From NCBI GenBank assembly GCA_037178855.1, contig JASJZC010000005.1:434001-498000 (forward strand): DNA of 64,000 bases. Reading direction: 5' to 3'. Source of the DNA: Oscheius sp. JU75. Taxonomy: Eukaryota > Nematoda > Chromadorea > Rhabditida > Rhabditidae. Position 1 is the stretch's first letter. Each line of letters starts with the position of its first letter. The translations under genes were made by a program, and so were the position numbers. Shown here in pieces: positions 32,720 to 43,270 of this stretch. Below the pieces are notes generated by a model. That model saw nothing but the letters and a program-made list of their open reading frames with translations, was not told the DNA's origin and did no database searches.

Positions 32720-33119
32720 CTCAAGCAAGCTTGTTCGCACAAAAACAGTAGCCGGAGACGGGGGGACGGCGGAAGTATTAGGAACCACAGGGAGCCGAAA
32801 ATCCGCTAGTGATAACGGGAGCCCCCTCCACCCATCTCTTATCTCTTCAACCAGTAGGACATGGAGCAGAGAGACATGGAAATTGATTCAGGGAGAGGAG
32901 AGACTGATAGCTACTGGTTCCGACAGGGAGCACATTCCTGAGAAGGGATGGTGAGAGACAGAAAGCCAGAAGACAGAGACAGTGACTGAACAAAACTCTC
33001 GACACTAGTCGTTTACCAAAACGTGTCATTTTTTGCAATCTTTGAAGTATGAACAAAGAGGCTGATCGCGTAGTAGACGTTCATTCTGATAGACTCATCT
33101 TTTGGCTATTGCATTGCTT

Positions 33120-34150
33120 CAAGTCTCTTTCGTCCTCCAAGGCAACAAGTAGTTCAATCTGATGCAGTTCGGTGTATCCTTTGATTTGCAGGGCATCGAA
33201 CTCCAATTGAAATTGGCGTTCTGGTGCAGGAGAGTGATGGTGAGCTCATGGGGTGGAGTTACATTCTGGAACGTGAAGTAAGATCGAATCTTTTAGTCCT
33301 CCCGTATTCCGTCGATTAACCTAGTTTGAGAGCTCAGCGGATAGGATTGTCCCCGAGCCGCGACTTTGTCAATTTGAATATGTCCCTTGATTCGGATCCT
33401 ATTGATCCCAGTCCAAGTTGCTGTCTCCATCACGTGTAGAGAGGGTGCTGGTTCATCCAGCAGGACTATCTTCCGCCAGTAAGAAGGAAGCGAAACAGCA
33501 CGGTCGTGTCACCTAGGGGATTGGCCGTTTCATTAATGAATTCCGTTCTGTTTGAGAGCCAGTGATTGAAATAACGCTCATCTGTATGGGGCGTTCAGCT
33601 TTGACCATTGATTCCCATCCTTTTGACTTCAAGCTCGGCGCATTCGACAGCAATCGTAGTCGAAAGTGACCAATGTACACTGAAGACAAATTAATAAATG
33701 GGCAGATCTACAACAGGGAGGACAGGCATAGCGATAGTCTCTGAAGCTCTGAAAGAACTGGACGGCGACGATCTACTGATGACCGTGTCAAAAGCAGCAT
33801 CCTGGTAATCGAGTTAGAATTCTTCAAATCGGATTACGATAGGTTAGTTCCCTTTCCAGTGACTCTAGCTGTCTCAGTCTGTTTCTTGGAAAGTAATTCA
33901 AGTTTTTTTTGTATTCTGGAATTTTCTTCGAAACGGATCGACAAGACATCCAAATGGTGGAAAACAAAAATACTATGAACTCAGTCTGCAGCATCAACGA
34001 CGAAACTCTACCTCAAGCCATCTGCTCATTCAGAGAGACAGAGAAGACATTGGCGGCAAACCGACCATTATCAACGGGTCCTCTCTGAAAAAGAGATGGT
34101 ATGGGAGAGAACTGAGAGTGTCTCTGTCTCTGTCAGTCTTTTCATAATAT
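33120..34150. pseudogene. Inverted, broken copy of the galectin-like locus
   Basis: On the minus strand, 33120-33560 encodes degenerate pieces of the 48988-50177 galectin-like gene, such as LQIKGYTELHQIE and the region matching RIRIKGHIQI. On the plus strand, 33740-34150 matches the minus-strand paralogue at 48340-48830, including its signal-peptide-proximal exon. The relative arrangement of the two genes is preserved but the block is inverted, with internal deletions and frame breaks. No intact frame remains. Confidence 0.8.
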
Positions 34151-34277
34151 TGTTCTGTGCGAACTATTATTTTCTCTTCAAATTAGACAAGACACGTAAG
34201 AGCAGACATTTGAGCCGATTGCACATAGAATTTTGAGCATTGAATGAATAGAAACTGGAGTAAGAAAGATAGAGAGA

Positions 34278-37200
34278 TTAGCAGACTTCGTTGTCATAGA
34301 TGTCTGTCAATTGTAGCTTGGTGATCGAAAGCTGTCCGCGTAGCCCGCCTACCGACAGTTTTATGGAGAAGTAGACCTGGAAAGGCAGTGGTTTTCACTG
34401 TTAAAAAAAGTTCTAAACCCTCACCTTTGTATCACTTGGTACGACCTCAATGTAGTCCTCTTCGCTCTTCTCCACCTTGTAGCAGTTTTCCAACTCTTTA
34501 CTCGACCCATCGTTGCACACGTAGAGAATAATGTCTCCGATGATTTCATAGGAAAAATGGAGTCTGGCTACGGAATTGAGACGGAAAGAAGGAGACTCGA
34601 TGAGTCCGACCGGTCGTCTCTGGTTCAATTTCATCAAGAGCTTGTTGTTCAGAACCTGAAAACTCACTGTCTCTCTGTCTTTCTGTTTCTCTGTCGCTTT
34701 ATCTCTCTGTCCTTCTCTGTCTCTCTCTGTCTCTCAGTCTCTCTGCCACTGTGTTTCTATGTCTCCCCGTCTATCTGTCTCCTACCTTGAAAGCAGCAAA
34801 CTTTGGCATCTGAGGTGAATCGTAGAGACAGGCATGCTCGTGCGAAAAGTCACAACTCAGTAGACGACAGACATTGGCATCCGGCTGGTCAGCAGCCGGT
34901 CGAAAAGATTTCGAAGAGAGCTGACGAATCAGGGCCGGACAAAGTTCTCCACGGACTTCCAAGTTGTCAACAAGAGTCATTCCCTGGAATTGCTTTGTGA
35001 AATTTTTTTTTCAAGAGATCATGGTGATGCAGAATTTGATCGTCGAGACGTCGTATATGAAGAAAAAAAAACATACCTGATCATCAGCCAGAGCTCGCAA
35101 TCCGACTCTAAACGGTCGTTCAATGAGCGGCAAGTCGACTATGACTCTTCCAGCTTGAGCTGGCTGACAGTCCAGGAGGGAGGGCATAGTTTCGTCTACC
35201 AGGCAGACCTCAAATATTGGAATTTGAAATATTTGTTGGGTCAGGAACAGAGAGACAAGGAAAGGGTTCATTCTATTCAACGCTTGCTGATCTTTTCTAG
35301 TCGGCCTGCCTGTCTCTTAAACAGTTTCAACCTCGCAATCCGTCCAGAGACAGAACGGACAGTAGTCCCTATCAAGCTGTGTCAGGATGGGTATGTTCTG
35401 CCAAGCAGCCAATCTGTTCACCGTTGGACTGTCTCGGGCAGTATGTGTCAACCTGTCTAATTCTCACTCAACATCCCGATACTATCTTGGCAAAAGTCAC
35501 GGACAGAGTCCCTAACCTCATTGAACTTTGGGACTTCAACTGCTTCAGTTCAGACATAAGACCGTGATTTAAGTCCCTCGTAATCCAGAAAACACAAAAC
35601 TTTACCTGAAGAGTAGCTGTCCCCGTGTACCAAAGGTCGAACTGAATACTGGCATTGCCTCCCAGCACACATCTAATGACTTCCGAGAGCATCATTGCAT
35701 TCCCACCGGTCTCGAAACGTGCCACAGCAAAGTCTTGGACTGAAACTCGCGTATCTTTCATCATCATTTCAACACTTACATGGCAGTTGACGACTAGCCG
35801 TTAGGGAATAGAACTTTTCGGCGTTGACAGGCCCATGACCGATTTGCCAGGCGGCTTCGGCCAGCTCATTGTCGGAGGCCACGGCCTCGGCAGGACCCCA
35901 GACACAGTTCGAGGCACGACGTTCAAAGTCGCAGGAGAGTTCCTAAAGTTTCCAGCGGTTTTATGATGTACACGAGCATCGAAAACGTTCTGATAGGATT
36001 CGCCTATGTAGAAAGATTGGTACAAGTCCGAAAATCTGTCGAAGCTTGTGAGTGTAAACTATGTGTTTCAAGGTTTCCATAAGAATGCTTGCATTTTGTT
36101 GACAGTTGACCTTAAGATGTGTTACTATTCGACTCTTTTCAGTGCTCCAAACCGTTTGGTCTCATTTTTTTTCAAGAATATGTTATAGGCAAGTTCAAAG
36201 GAACATGTTGCTTGTTCAGTTTCTCTTGGAACATTCAAAAACTGTTCATGTTACATTCTTCCCATATATGTCTGCAAGAAAAAGACATTCGATTCCATCG
36301 AGGCTCATTTAACATAAAATGATAGAACAAGCGTACCTTAGCCGAGTTGATGTGCCTATTGATCAGTACACTGAGCATCGGCGTGGTTACGAATCGCTCT
36401 CCCAAATCAAAAACTGACAGAGCGTCGGAGCACAAGGTGGCACGATACTTTAGATCGTCTACAATGACAACGTTGTCAAAGGCCGGGTTGAATTTATGAA
36501 CCCGGATGGCGATCTGAAAGCAGTTTTTACGGAAAGAGACAGATAGACAGAGAAACTCAAAAATAAAAAGTTACATAAAAGTTCTTGGCGGCTCTATGGA
36601 AGGTGATTTTAGCTGGGGCTGGAGAGCTTCCAGCGGGAACTGGCTGACATTCAATGTCCTTGCCCATCAGGTCTACAGCGCACGCCTGTAGATGCAGCTC
36701 TCGAGTGTGCCAGAATCTGAAATAGGTATGTTTCAAGCTTCTGTCATAACCAAAGCAGCTGGATTTCATTTGACCTACCTGAAAGACAGCTCATTTTCCG
36801 TGAGACTCTGACAGCTGATGGGGTCGGAGCGAAGGACGTCGAGTTTTTGCTAAAAATAATGGTGAAATAATCCGCATGTCTTTCCCGATTCATTTTTAGT
36901 ATTTCACCTATCAAAGAAGACAAAGATCCAATCTGTTTTTCTAGCTCGTTATCAGGTCTGTGTTTCTGATCTTACCTTACTATCCTGCTCAATATAGAGA
37001 ATAGCATAGCTTCCAGTCGGTCCAATATCGTTGCCAGTGATGTTGACAATGAATTCTCGAGGCAACTGGCTTCTTGATCGTTTCCACAGCTCAAAAATTG
37101 ATATCGGTTCAAAAATTCTCTGTTTTCCTGTCTCATTACCCTTCTGTCTCCCTCTATAATGATAATTTCTGTCAGTGCCACTCAATTTCTGCTACAAAAA

Positions 37201-40200
37201 CAAATAAAATACCGCCGTGGATTCTCCTCCGCTTCTCCACCTGCATTTCTGGTCGAAAGATTCGCAGTCCAGTTGACTGGCAGTCTCGAGAGTCTTTCCT
37301 TCAGCGGCTGTGAGCATGGCAAAGGAGACAAAATCGTCCCCCAGATCGACTAAAATAACACCTTTATCATAGAATTTAAGGTCAGAAACTACCAGAAACT
37401 TTACAGAGAGACGCACTGTAGATGATGTTGTCGACCATGACGAAGCTGCCCTCCTTGGTGGCCATGTCGTGGGCTCGGATACCGAGTCTGGGAGCTTTTT
37501 TGGTAATAGTTCGGCAGGCGGCTCGTTTCGTTTGAATTTCTGGCGCGCTTTTACGAATTCGCTCAAAATCGGGTTTTCTGACGTAATTCACTTATTTTCA
37601 GAGATTCTAACTACGTATATTTTATTCAGCGTGCAAAAGAACCCCCTGTAGCATGAAAAATAAATGATAATTGTAGAGATAGTGGAAAATTCATATGTTG
37701 GAACAACAATGGTAAGGCTCCCAGATTTCAGTATCATTTTCACATTCTAAAGGTTCTTTTACAAGCTGAATTCAATAAACATCGTTAGAATGTCTGAAAA
37801 TGAGTGAACTACGTCAGAAAATCCGATTTTGGGCGAATTCGTAAAAGAGCGCCAAGAATTCAAACGAAACGAGCCGCCTGCCGACCTATTACCGGTTTTT
37901 TGTCATTTTTTTTAATCGAAAAAAACCCTGTTGCTCTCAACAGTACTGTTCGCTTATACTGCTAGTGAAGCATTACAGAGACACATTGAACAAAAACTAG
38001 ACACTCTACTTCCAAGCCACATTACGCGGTCCAACAATAGACTTTCCCGTCTCGCGATGTCCTACAAAGTTGTAGCCAATATAAAACTATATTTTGATCT
38101 CTTGGTGGCTCAAAATCCCCAATTTCAAGCCAAAAAAATATTTGTAAGGCATTCACGCTTCGTTTCTGGTGCAAAAAATGACTTTTCAGCTTTGTGATGT
38201 TCTACGAAGTTAGCCCATATCAAATTCTACAACTTTTTAGAACGTCGAAAAACTGGAAACCACTTCTTCGACCTGAATAGAGTTATTTCATTTTTGGCTT
38301 GGCTTCGGTCGTCCGTGTCACTCCCGTACTATCTCTAGCCCGCCAGTTCAATATAGGTGCAGAAAGTAGTTTCAAATCAGCTTTCGGGCTCGTTGTATCG
38401 TTGTAGCGGTACCCTCAGGCCATGATCGTTGTAGAACGAGTCTAACGAAGTAGCTTCGAGAGTGGTCTTTGGGAAAATACTGCTTTTTGAAGAAGAAAGG
38501 GCTCCTTTTTTCTGCGAGTGTCTTGAAAGATACTTTATTTAAATCAAGCACTTCCTGCTTATTTCAGCTATATTTCAGTTTTTGCCTATAAAAGTCGACA
38601 AGTGTTATCCAAAGCAAATCCGGACTCATATAGTAACAGTGAAACATGGAAAAGTCTCTTAGTCCACCTACAAGTTGATGTCACTTCCAGTGAAAAAAAA
38701 AAACAAAAAATATTGACAATAATTCATGCAGTTAAGCCTTACCTTTACAAACTACTTCCTACTATATACTGGTGAAACAAAACTACTTCACCCAATCTTC
38801 ATTCGACATACGAAAGTACAAAATCTTACACAAATGCCTGAGTTTAACAGTCTTACACAAATGCCTGAGTTTAAAAATGGGTTTCAAAATGGCTATAAAA
38901 TTTTTTTCAAACCGTTATGTTTCTTGACCAGAGAGAACCCGTTTCTCGATTAGCCCTTTTGCAATCTTCTCTCGTTCTCGGATCGTTAGCCAATTGATTA
39001 CGCAAGTATTGGGATCAGACATGCGCCTTAGGCCGGGCCAATTTTCATCGCTCAGAAACCAGCCGTTTAGGGGCCAAGTTTATAATTTATTAATTTGCAA
39101 TATTAACCCCGAACTGACTGATTTCCCTCGCGCACTCTGAGCACTAAAAATTGGTCCGATCTGGGCCGGCTCGACCTTTTCCGGCATAAGGCGCATGTCT
39201 GATTGGGGTAACGCCCAGGAGAATGAAAACCCACGAAAATAGGAAACATTAAAAATTGTACTCACCGGAAAGGAGTGTCACGAGGCGGAATTTCTGCATG
39301 GCATTCGGTGTTCAGATGGACGGTTCCTGGAAAAGTCATGTTTTTAACTGAACATTTTTCAAAAACAGTTGATAGGCAAGGCAAGGCTCAACTACTAAAG
39401 CGCAATAGTGTCTGTCCGGTGTAGCCGTCGTACGGCTGGTAAAGACTACTACTGTTTCGTTCAGTCCGTTACTGTCGCAACCATGTTAGAACCAAATACT
39501 ACCTACCGCAGTCGACATAAGGTTTCTCGTAAGCCAACTTGTAACCTCCTGTCTTCTTGTCATCCTCAATGAGGACGACTTCCACTCGGGCACTGTTGTA
39601 GACCCAGTACCTGAAATGTCTCTCTGTCTCTGTCTCTGTCTCTGTCTCTGTCTCTGTCTCTGTCTCTGTCTCTGTCTCTGTCTCTGTCTCTGTCTCTGTC
39701 TCTGTCTCTGTCTCTGTCTCTGTCTCTGTCTCTGTCTCTGTCTCTGTCTCTGTCTCTGTCTCTGTCTCTGTCTCTGTCTCTGTCTCTGTCTCTGTCTCTG
39801 TCTCTGTCTCTGTCTCTGTCTCTTCCAGTTCCGCGACTCACGTAAAGGTCAGGTTTCCCGTAGAATTCTGGCATCCGATTGGTGACGAAAATAAGATGGC
39901 GTGCTGCTCCTCGCGTCGTTTATCACCCGTGAAGATAAACTTATCACCTGAAGCCGGTTCCCCCTCTCCACTTTCCTCAAGAAAAATGCCTACCTTGAGG
40001 TATCCTTGTCGGTCCCGGGGCCACCTTGAACGCCGGGAACTCTGTATGATCAATCTTTTCGAAGAGATAGAAATCGAGAGAGTCCAGCTGATGCTTGTCG
40101 GCCATATTCGTCCACTGACATTTGGCAGCCTCATCAAAATTACAGTTCAGGGCGTTTGAGTGACGGACAGGGCGGGAAGAGAAGGCTGAAACTTCGATTT

Positions 40201-42001
40201 TGGGGCTGGAAAATGCTTGTGTTTCAAGCAGAGCATATAAGTAAGGTCTATAGAAATGGATTGATTCTTGTCTGCCAGTATGTTGCAGGTTTTTACTAAA
40301 TTCACTAGATGTAAGGCGACAGTTTGAAAAAAAAGTACTGGCTATTTGCGACTCTCATGCCTGTGCGCGCTGCTTTCATTGCTTAGAAACATGGCATATT
40401 TCACTTTCCCTATGGGTTTCGAAGGTTTGAAATTCAATTGGGTGAAATTTGACGGCGAATCGATTGAGCACACTTATTAATCCAGAAAATAAGTGTAAAG
40501 CACAGAAAAATGCAAGAGATTGATTTTTAGGGATGTTTTGGAACCAATACAAGCGTCGCGCACAACACTCAGCCACGAAAACAACATTCCTATAGCGGCT
40601 TTGAAACAAAAAAGTACTTACATGTCCGAGCCAGTCCATTCGGGATCCATTCGATGCCGAGACTCTCTCGGAGCCTGTCTCTCTCGGCTTCATAGCCCGG
40701 CATGCAGCTCCATGCTGAAAATTATTGCTTTTTTTGTCGCTCCCTGTTCGTAACAGTACTTTTGAGAGCCACTATTGGTTACATATGGTCAGTGAAACAT
40801 GAAAATGTTATATTATGAGTGAAGAAAAAGTAGGAATTTTCCCTTTGTTTTTCCAGCCAATTGGCCATCTTATCACTGGGATCATGTACGGGACCGGACT
40901 GTATTTTTATGGCTAATGATGAGATGGAACGCGGTGGCTAATATGGCTATTTGAAACAGTCTCCCAGCGTTCATCAACGATAATTTTCCGTTCTTTCCTC
41001 AAAACTTTGTATCTTTTGTGAAGCGTGATCGGAAAAAGATGAAATCACAGGAGGTGAATCAGTAGGGGATTCGGAAATCAAGCTATTTTGGTTATTTGAA
41101 ACAGTTACCGGATAACAAGAATGAGCACTTTCAAAACTTTACACCTTTTGTGAAACATGATTGGAAGAAGACAAATACAGCACGAGACAGTACGGGTTAG
41201 AAAGTCAGGCTAGCAAGCTTCTACTTTCTAGCGTGATTGTTTCTGTGGTGGACTATCATTTGTTTGTTTGTCCTAAACCACAAAAGAGAAGCGAGTCAAT
41301 TATGTTGTCCAGAAGTTTTTTGTTCGGAAACAGTTATTACCTAAATTAGTAGCAAGTCAATTTCGGGTGCGCTCTAGAACTTGGCTTTTGTCCCCGGCGA
41401 TGCCGTCGGAGACGGCTGGTCATACTCGAATTTCCAGTCAATACTATACACTTTCCGTGAAGCATGATTGGAAACAGAAAGACATAGAATGTGAGACAGT
41501 ACGAGGTAGAAAAGTCGGCCTATTTGAAACGGTATGTTTTGAAGCGTGTTGTCTGACATTGGTTTGGGCGCAACTATACATTTGGTGAAACACGATTAGA
41601 AAATGACGAAGACCTAGAAGGTGAGACAGTACGGGGTTGGAAAGTCGGAGTGTTTAAAACGGTTCGATTTGAATCAAGGATACATTATCTGTCATTGTTT
41701 GGGCACAACTATATACTTTTGGTGAAACATGATTGGAAAACAGAAGGTGAGACTAAGGAATTAGACAATCAAACCAATTTCAGTGTTTGCAATTTTACGA
41801 AGGTGACTCATCCATACATCAATCATTTACATTTTCCGTCGAATTGTATATGTATGCATTTGATGAAACATGATATCGAAAAATCACAAAACAAAGATGT
41901 AGGTTGGTAAAGCCTATCGGCTACAATGAGTAAAAACATACGAACTGACCTTTTGATAAGAGACTTAAAATTCCAAGGAGGAAGACAGGGAACCGCCTCA
42001 T
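34278..42001 (-). CDS. Secreted protein of four MAM-like units
   Basis: Seventeen exons (5' to 3': 41950-42001, 39994-40185, 39842-39947, 39507-39610, 39266-39326, 37405-37577, 37213-37349, 36976-37089, 36779-36849, 36575-36716, 36337-36513, 35780-35942, 35606-35739, 35077-35208, 34786-34983, 34425-34655, 34278-34376) total 2286 bases, 761 residues, with all phases closing. Signal peptide [17 protein letters not shown]. Units begin at the typical MAM Cys-Phe-Asp/Glu signature: [13 protein letters not shown] (Cys32), [12 protein letters not shown] (Cys258), [14 protein letters not shown] (Cys447) and [14 protein letters not shown] (Cys630). They close with DNIIYSASL-, [10 protein letters not shown]- and [10 protein letters not shown]-like strands. 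MAM domains mediate extracellular adhesion. The fourth unit is short, and no transmembrane segment or GPI-type tail is seen. Exact ligand unknown. Homology to MAM is inferred from the pattern. Confidence 0.75.
37940..38490 (+). repeat. Dispersed repeat D, copy 2
   Basis: Longest visible copy, in intron 5 of the MAM-like gene. From about 38165 it runs closely parallel to 32310-32600 for over 300 bases, including the CTTTCGGGCTCGTTGTATCG block and the TAGCTTCGAGAGTG block. Confidence 0.8.
38763..38779 (-). promoter_or_regulatory. TGTTTCA + TATA site
   Basis: The minus strand reads TTGTTTCACCAGTATATAG: motif, 4 bases, then TATATAG. Confidence 0.5.
39616..39826 (+). repeat. (TCTCTG)n hexanucleotide array
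   Basis: About 35 near-perfect units of TCTCTG fill almost the whole of intron 3 of the MAM-like gene (intron 39611-39841). On the coding strand the unit reads CAGAGA. Donor and acceptor sit immediately outside the array. Confidence 0.97.
41575..41592 (-). promoter_or_regulatory. TGTTTCA + TATA site (tandem unit)
   Basis: The minus strand reads TGTTTCACCAAATGTATAG. Same layout as the unit at 41.72 kb. Confidence 0.5.
41710..41729 (-). promoter_or_regulatory. TGTTTCA + TATA site (tandem unit)
   Basis: The minus strand reads TGTTTCACCAAAAGTATATA. One of several tandem units sharing this arrangement. Confidence 0.5.
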
Positions 42002-42767
42002 TGGGGTTTCTTTTCCACGTACAACTGGCCTGACGGTCTGACTGCTGGCAGACTGGTCTCTCTCTGTCTCTCTATCCTCTCGGGTTCAGGACGGGTATCC
42101 AGCGCCTCCGCTCTCCGCTTTCGGCCAGCTAATAAGCCTCTACATGGCTAGCAGATTGCGGCGCAGTTTCTGGGAGAGAAGCTAGGTGACGAATGGGTTG
42201 GATGAACGGGATTTGTGGGGGTCGAGACTGTGACCGAGAGATGGAGAGACAGAGGGACAACGAGACATAGAGACAAAGACACTCTCAGTTCTCTCCCATA
42301 CCATCTTATTTTCAGAGATCCCACAAAAAGGTAACTCCCGCTTGGAAATGGTTGCCATGACTGCCTGTTTCTCTTTTTGTGACGTCGTCGAGAGTTGTCT
42401 AGGCTCACCATCGGAGGCTGCTAATCCCTCCGTCGTCTTATTATTATACCTGCGGCTCATTTCAACATCAGCTGTGGAGGATTGATCATCCCCGCCTAAT
42501 TGGACACAGGCCTAATTGAATAGGAAGAGGTAGGAGTACCTGCCTTCTTTCTAACAAACATTTTCTTTTCAAACTTTCTTGTACTTTTGGTAGCCTGAAG
42601 ATAGTGTAAATGACCTAGCTATAATAAAATGTAGTTAGCGATTTCAAACTTTTAGCGCATTTTATCGTTCTGCGAGATAACGAAGTTGGATATACTAAAA
42701 CCATATATGCAAAGTCTAAAACAAGGAGCAGTTCGTCGTTTTTTTTTGCATTTTCTGCGGTTTTCAC

Positions 42768-42955
42768 CAGGCCGAACACCGGTTTTTTGGTTGAACACCA
42801 ACCGAACAGTCAAGTATTTTTTTTAGACCGAACCGAACACAAACCAAACAAAGTCCTTTATGTTCTGCGTCTGTGAACCGAACACGAACGTTCGGGGTTG
42901 TCCAAAATTTCTTCACCGAACGAACTGTTCGGGAACATGAACACAGGACGAACAT
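42768..42955. repeat. CCGAAC-rich degenerate tract
   Basis: CGAAC or its complement GTTCG recurs at irregular spacing about ten times in 190 bases (CCGAACACCGG, AACCGAACAG, GACCGAACCGAACAC, ACCGAACGAACTG and others). It looks like a decayed short tandem repeat. Confidence 0.6.
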
Positions 42956-43181
42956 TGTCAAAAAGTTAGTTCTTTATAGACATTTTAGCGCTCAAGTGGA
43001 AGTAATGTGTCTAGGTCTAATGTGTTCATACGGTTGTGGTTTTTACAATTTTCCTTTGCTCAAACATTGAATACGCCAAGGGCTCTTACGCTCCTGGCGG
43101 AGCAACTCACGTGCTAATTTTCTAACTTGAACTCTCCTGACTTGTCTTGACCACTCTAATTCAGGATAATACTTGACAGAA

Positions 43182-43270
43182 AAGGCCATAAATATTGTCA
43201 AGTGCTATCCCAGATTAGTGTTGACTTGTGTCGTAGACGGACGTCTTTTGCAAAGTGTAAAGGTAGGATG
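43182..43270 (+). repeat. Fragment resembling the end of the TKL kinase gene
   Basis: It matches about 12117-12200 with scattered differences (shared GTGCTATCCCAG-like block, AGTGTTGAC, TGTGTCG and CTTTTGCAAA). It is out of any gene context. Confidence 0.7.

Larger units (their letters stand above)
40990..41890 (-). repeat. 130-140-bp imperfect tandem repeats with TGTTTCA
   Basis: Units anchored on GTGAAACATGATTGGAA occur near 41017, 41150, 41456, 41585, 41722 and 41862. They share flanking blocks GAGACAGTACGGG, AAAGTCGG and TATTTGAAACGGT. On the minus strand several units read TGTTTCACCAAAA followed by TATATAG or TATAG. They lie in intron 1 of the MAM-like gene. Confidence 0.8.

Noticed and set aside
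35230-35600. Possible extra exon of the MAM-like gene (frame reading [13 protein letters not shown])
   Set aside because: It needs a phase the upstream donor does not offer. Joining 35606-35739 directly to 35077-35208 keeps frame and gives a better MAM-like strand order.
39566-39885. Open frames of repeated Arg-Asp (minus) or Leu-Cys (plus)
   Set aside because: They are translations of the hexanucleotide array, which has no stop codons in some frames. The array is intronic in a model whose flanking exon phases close.
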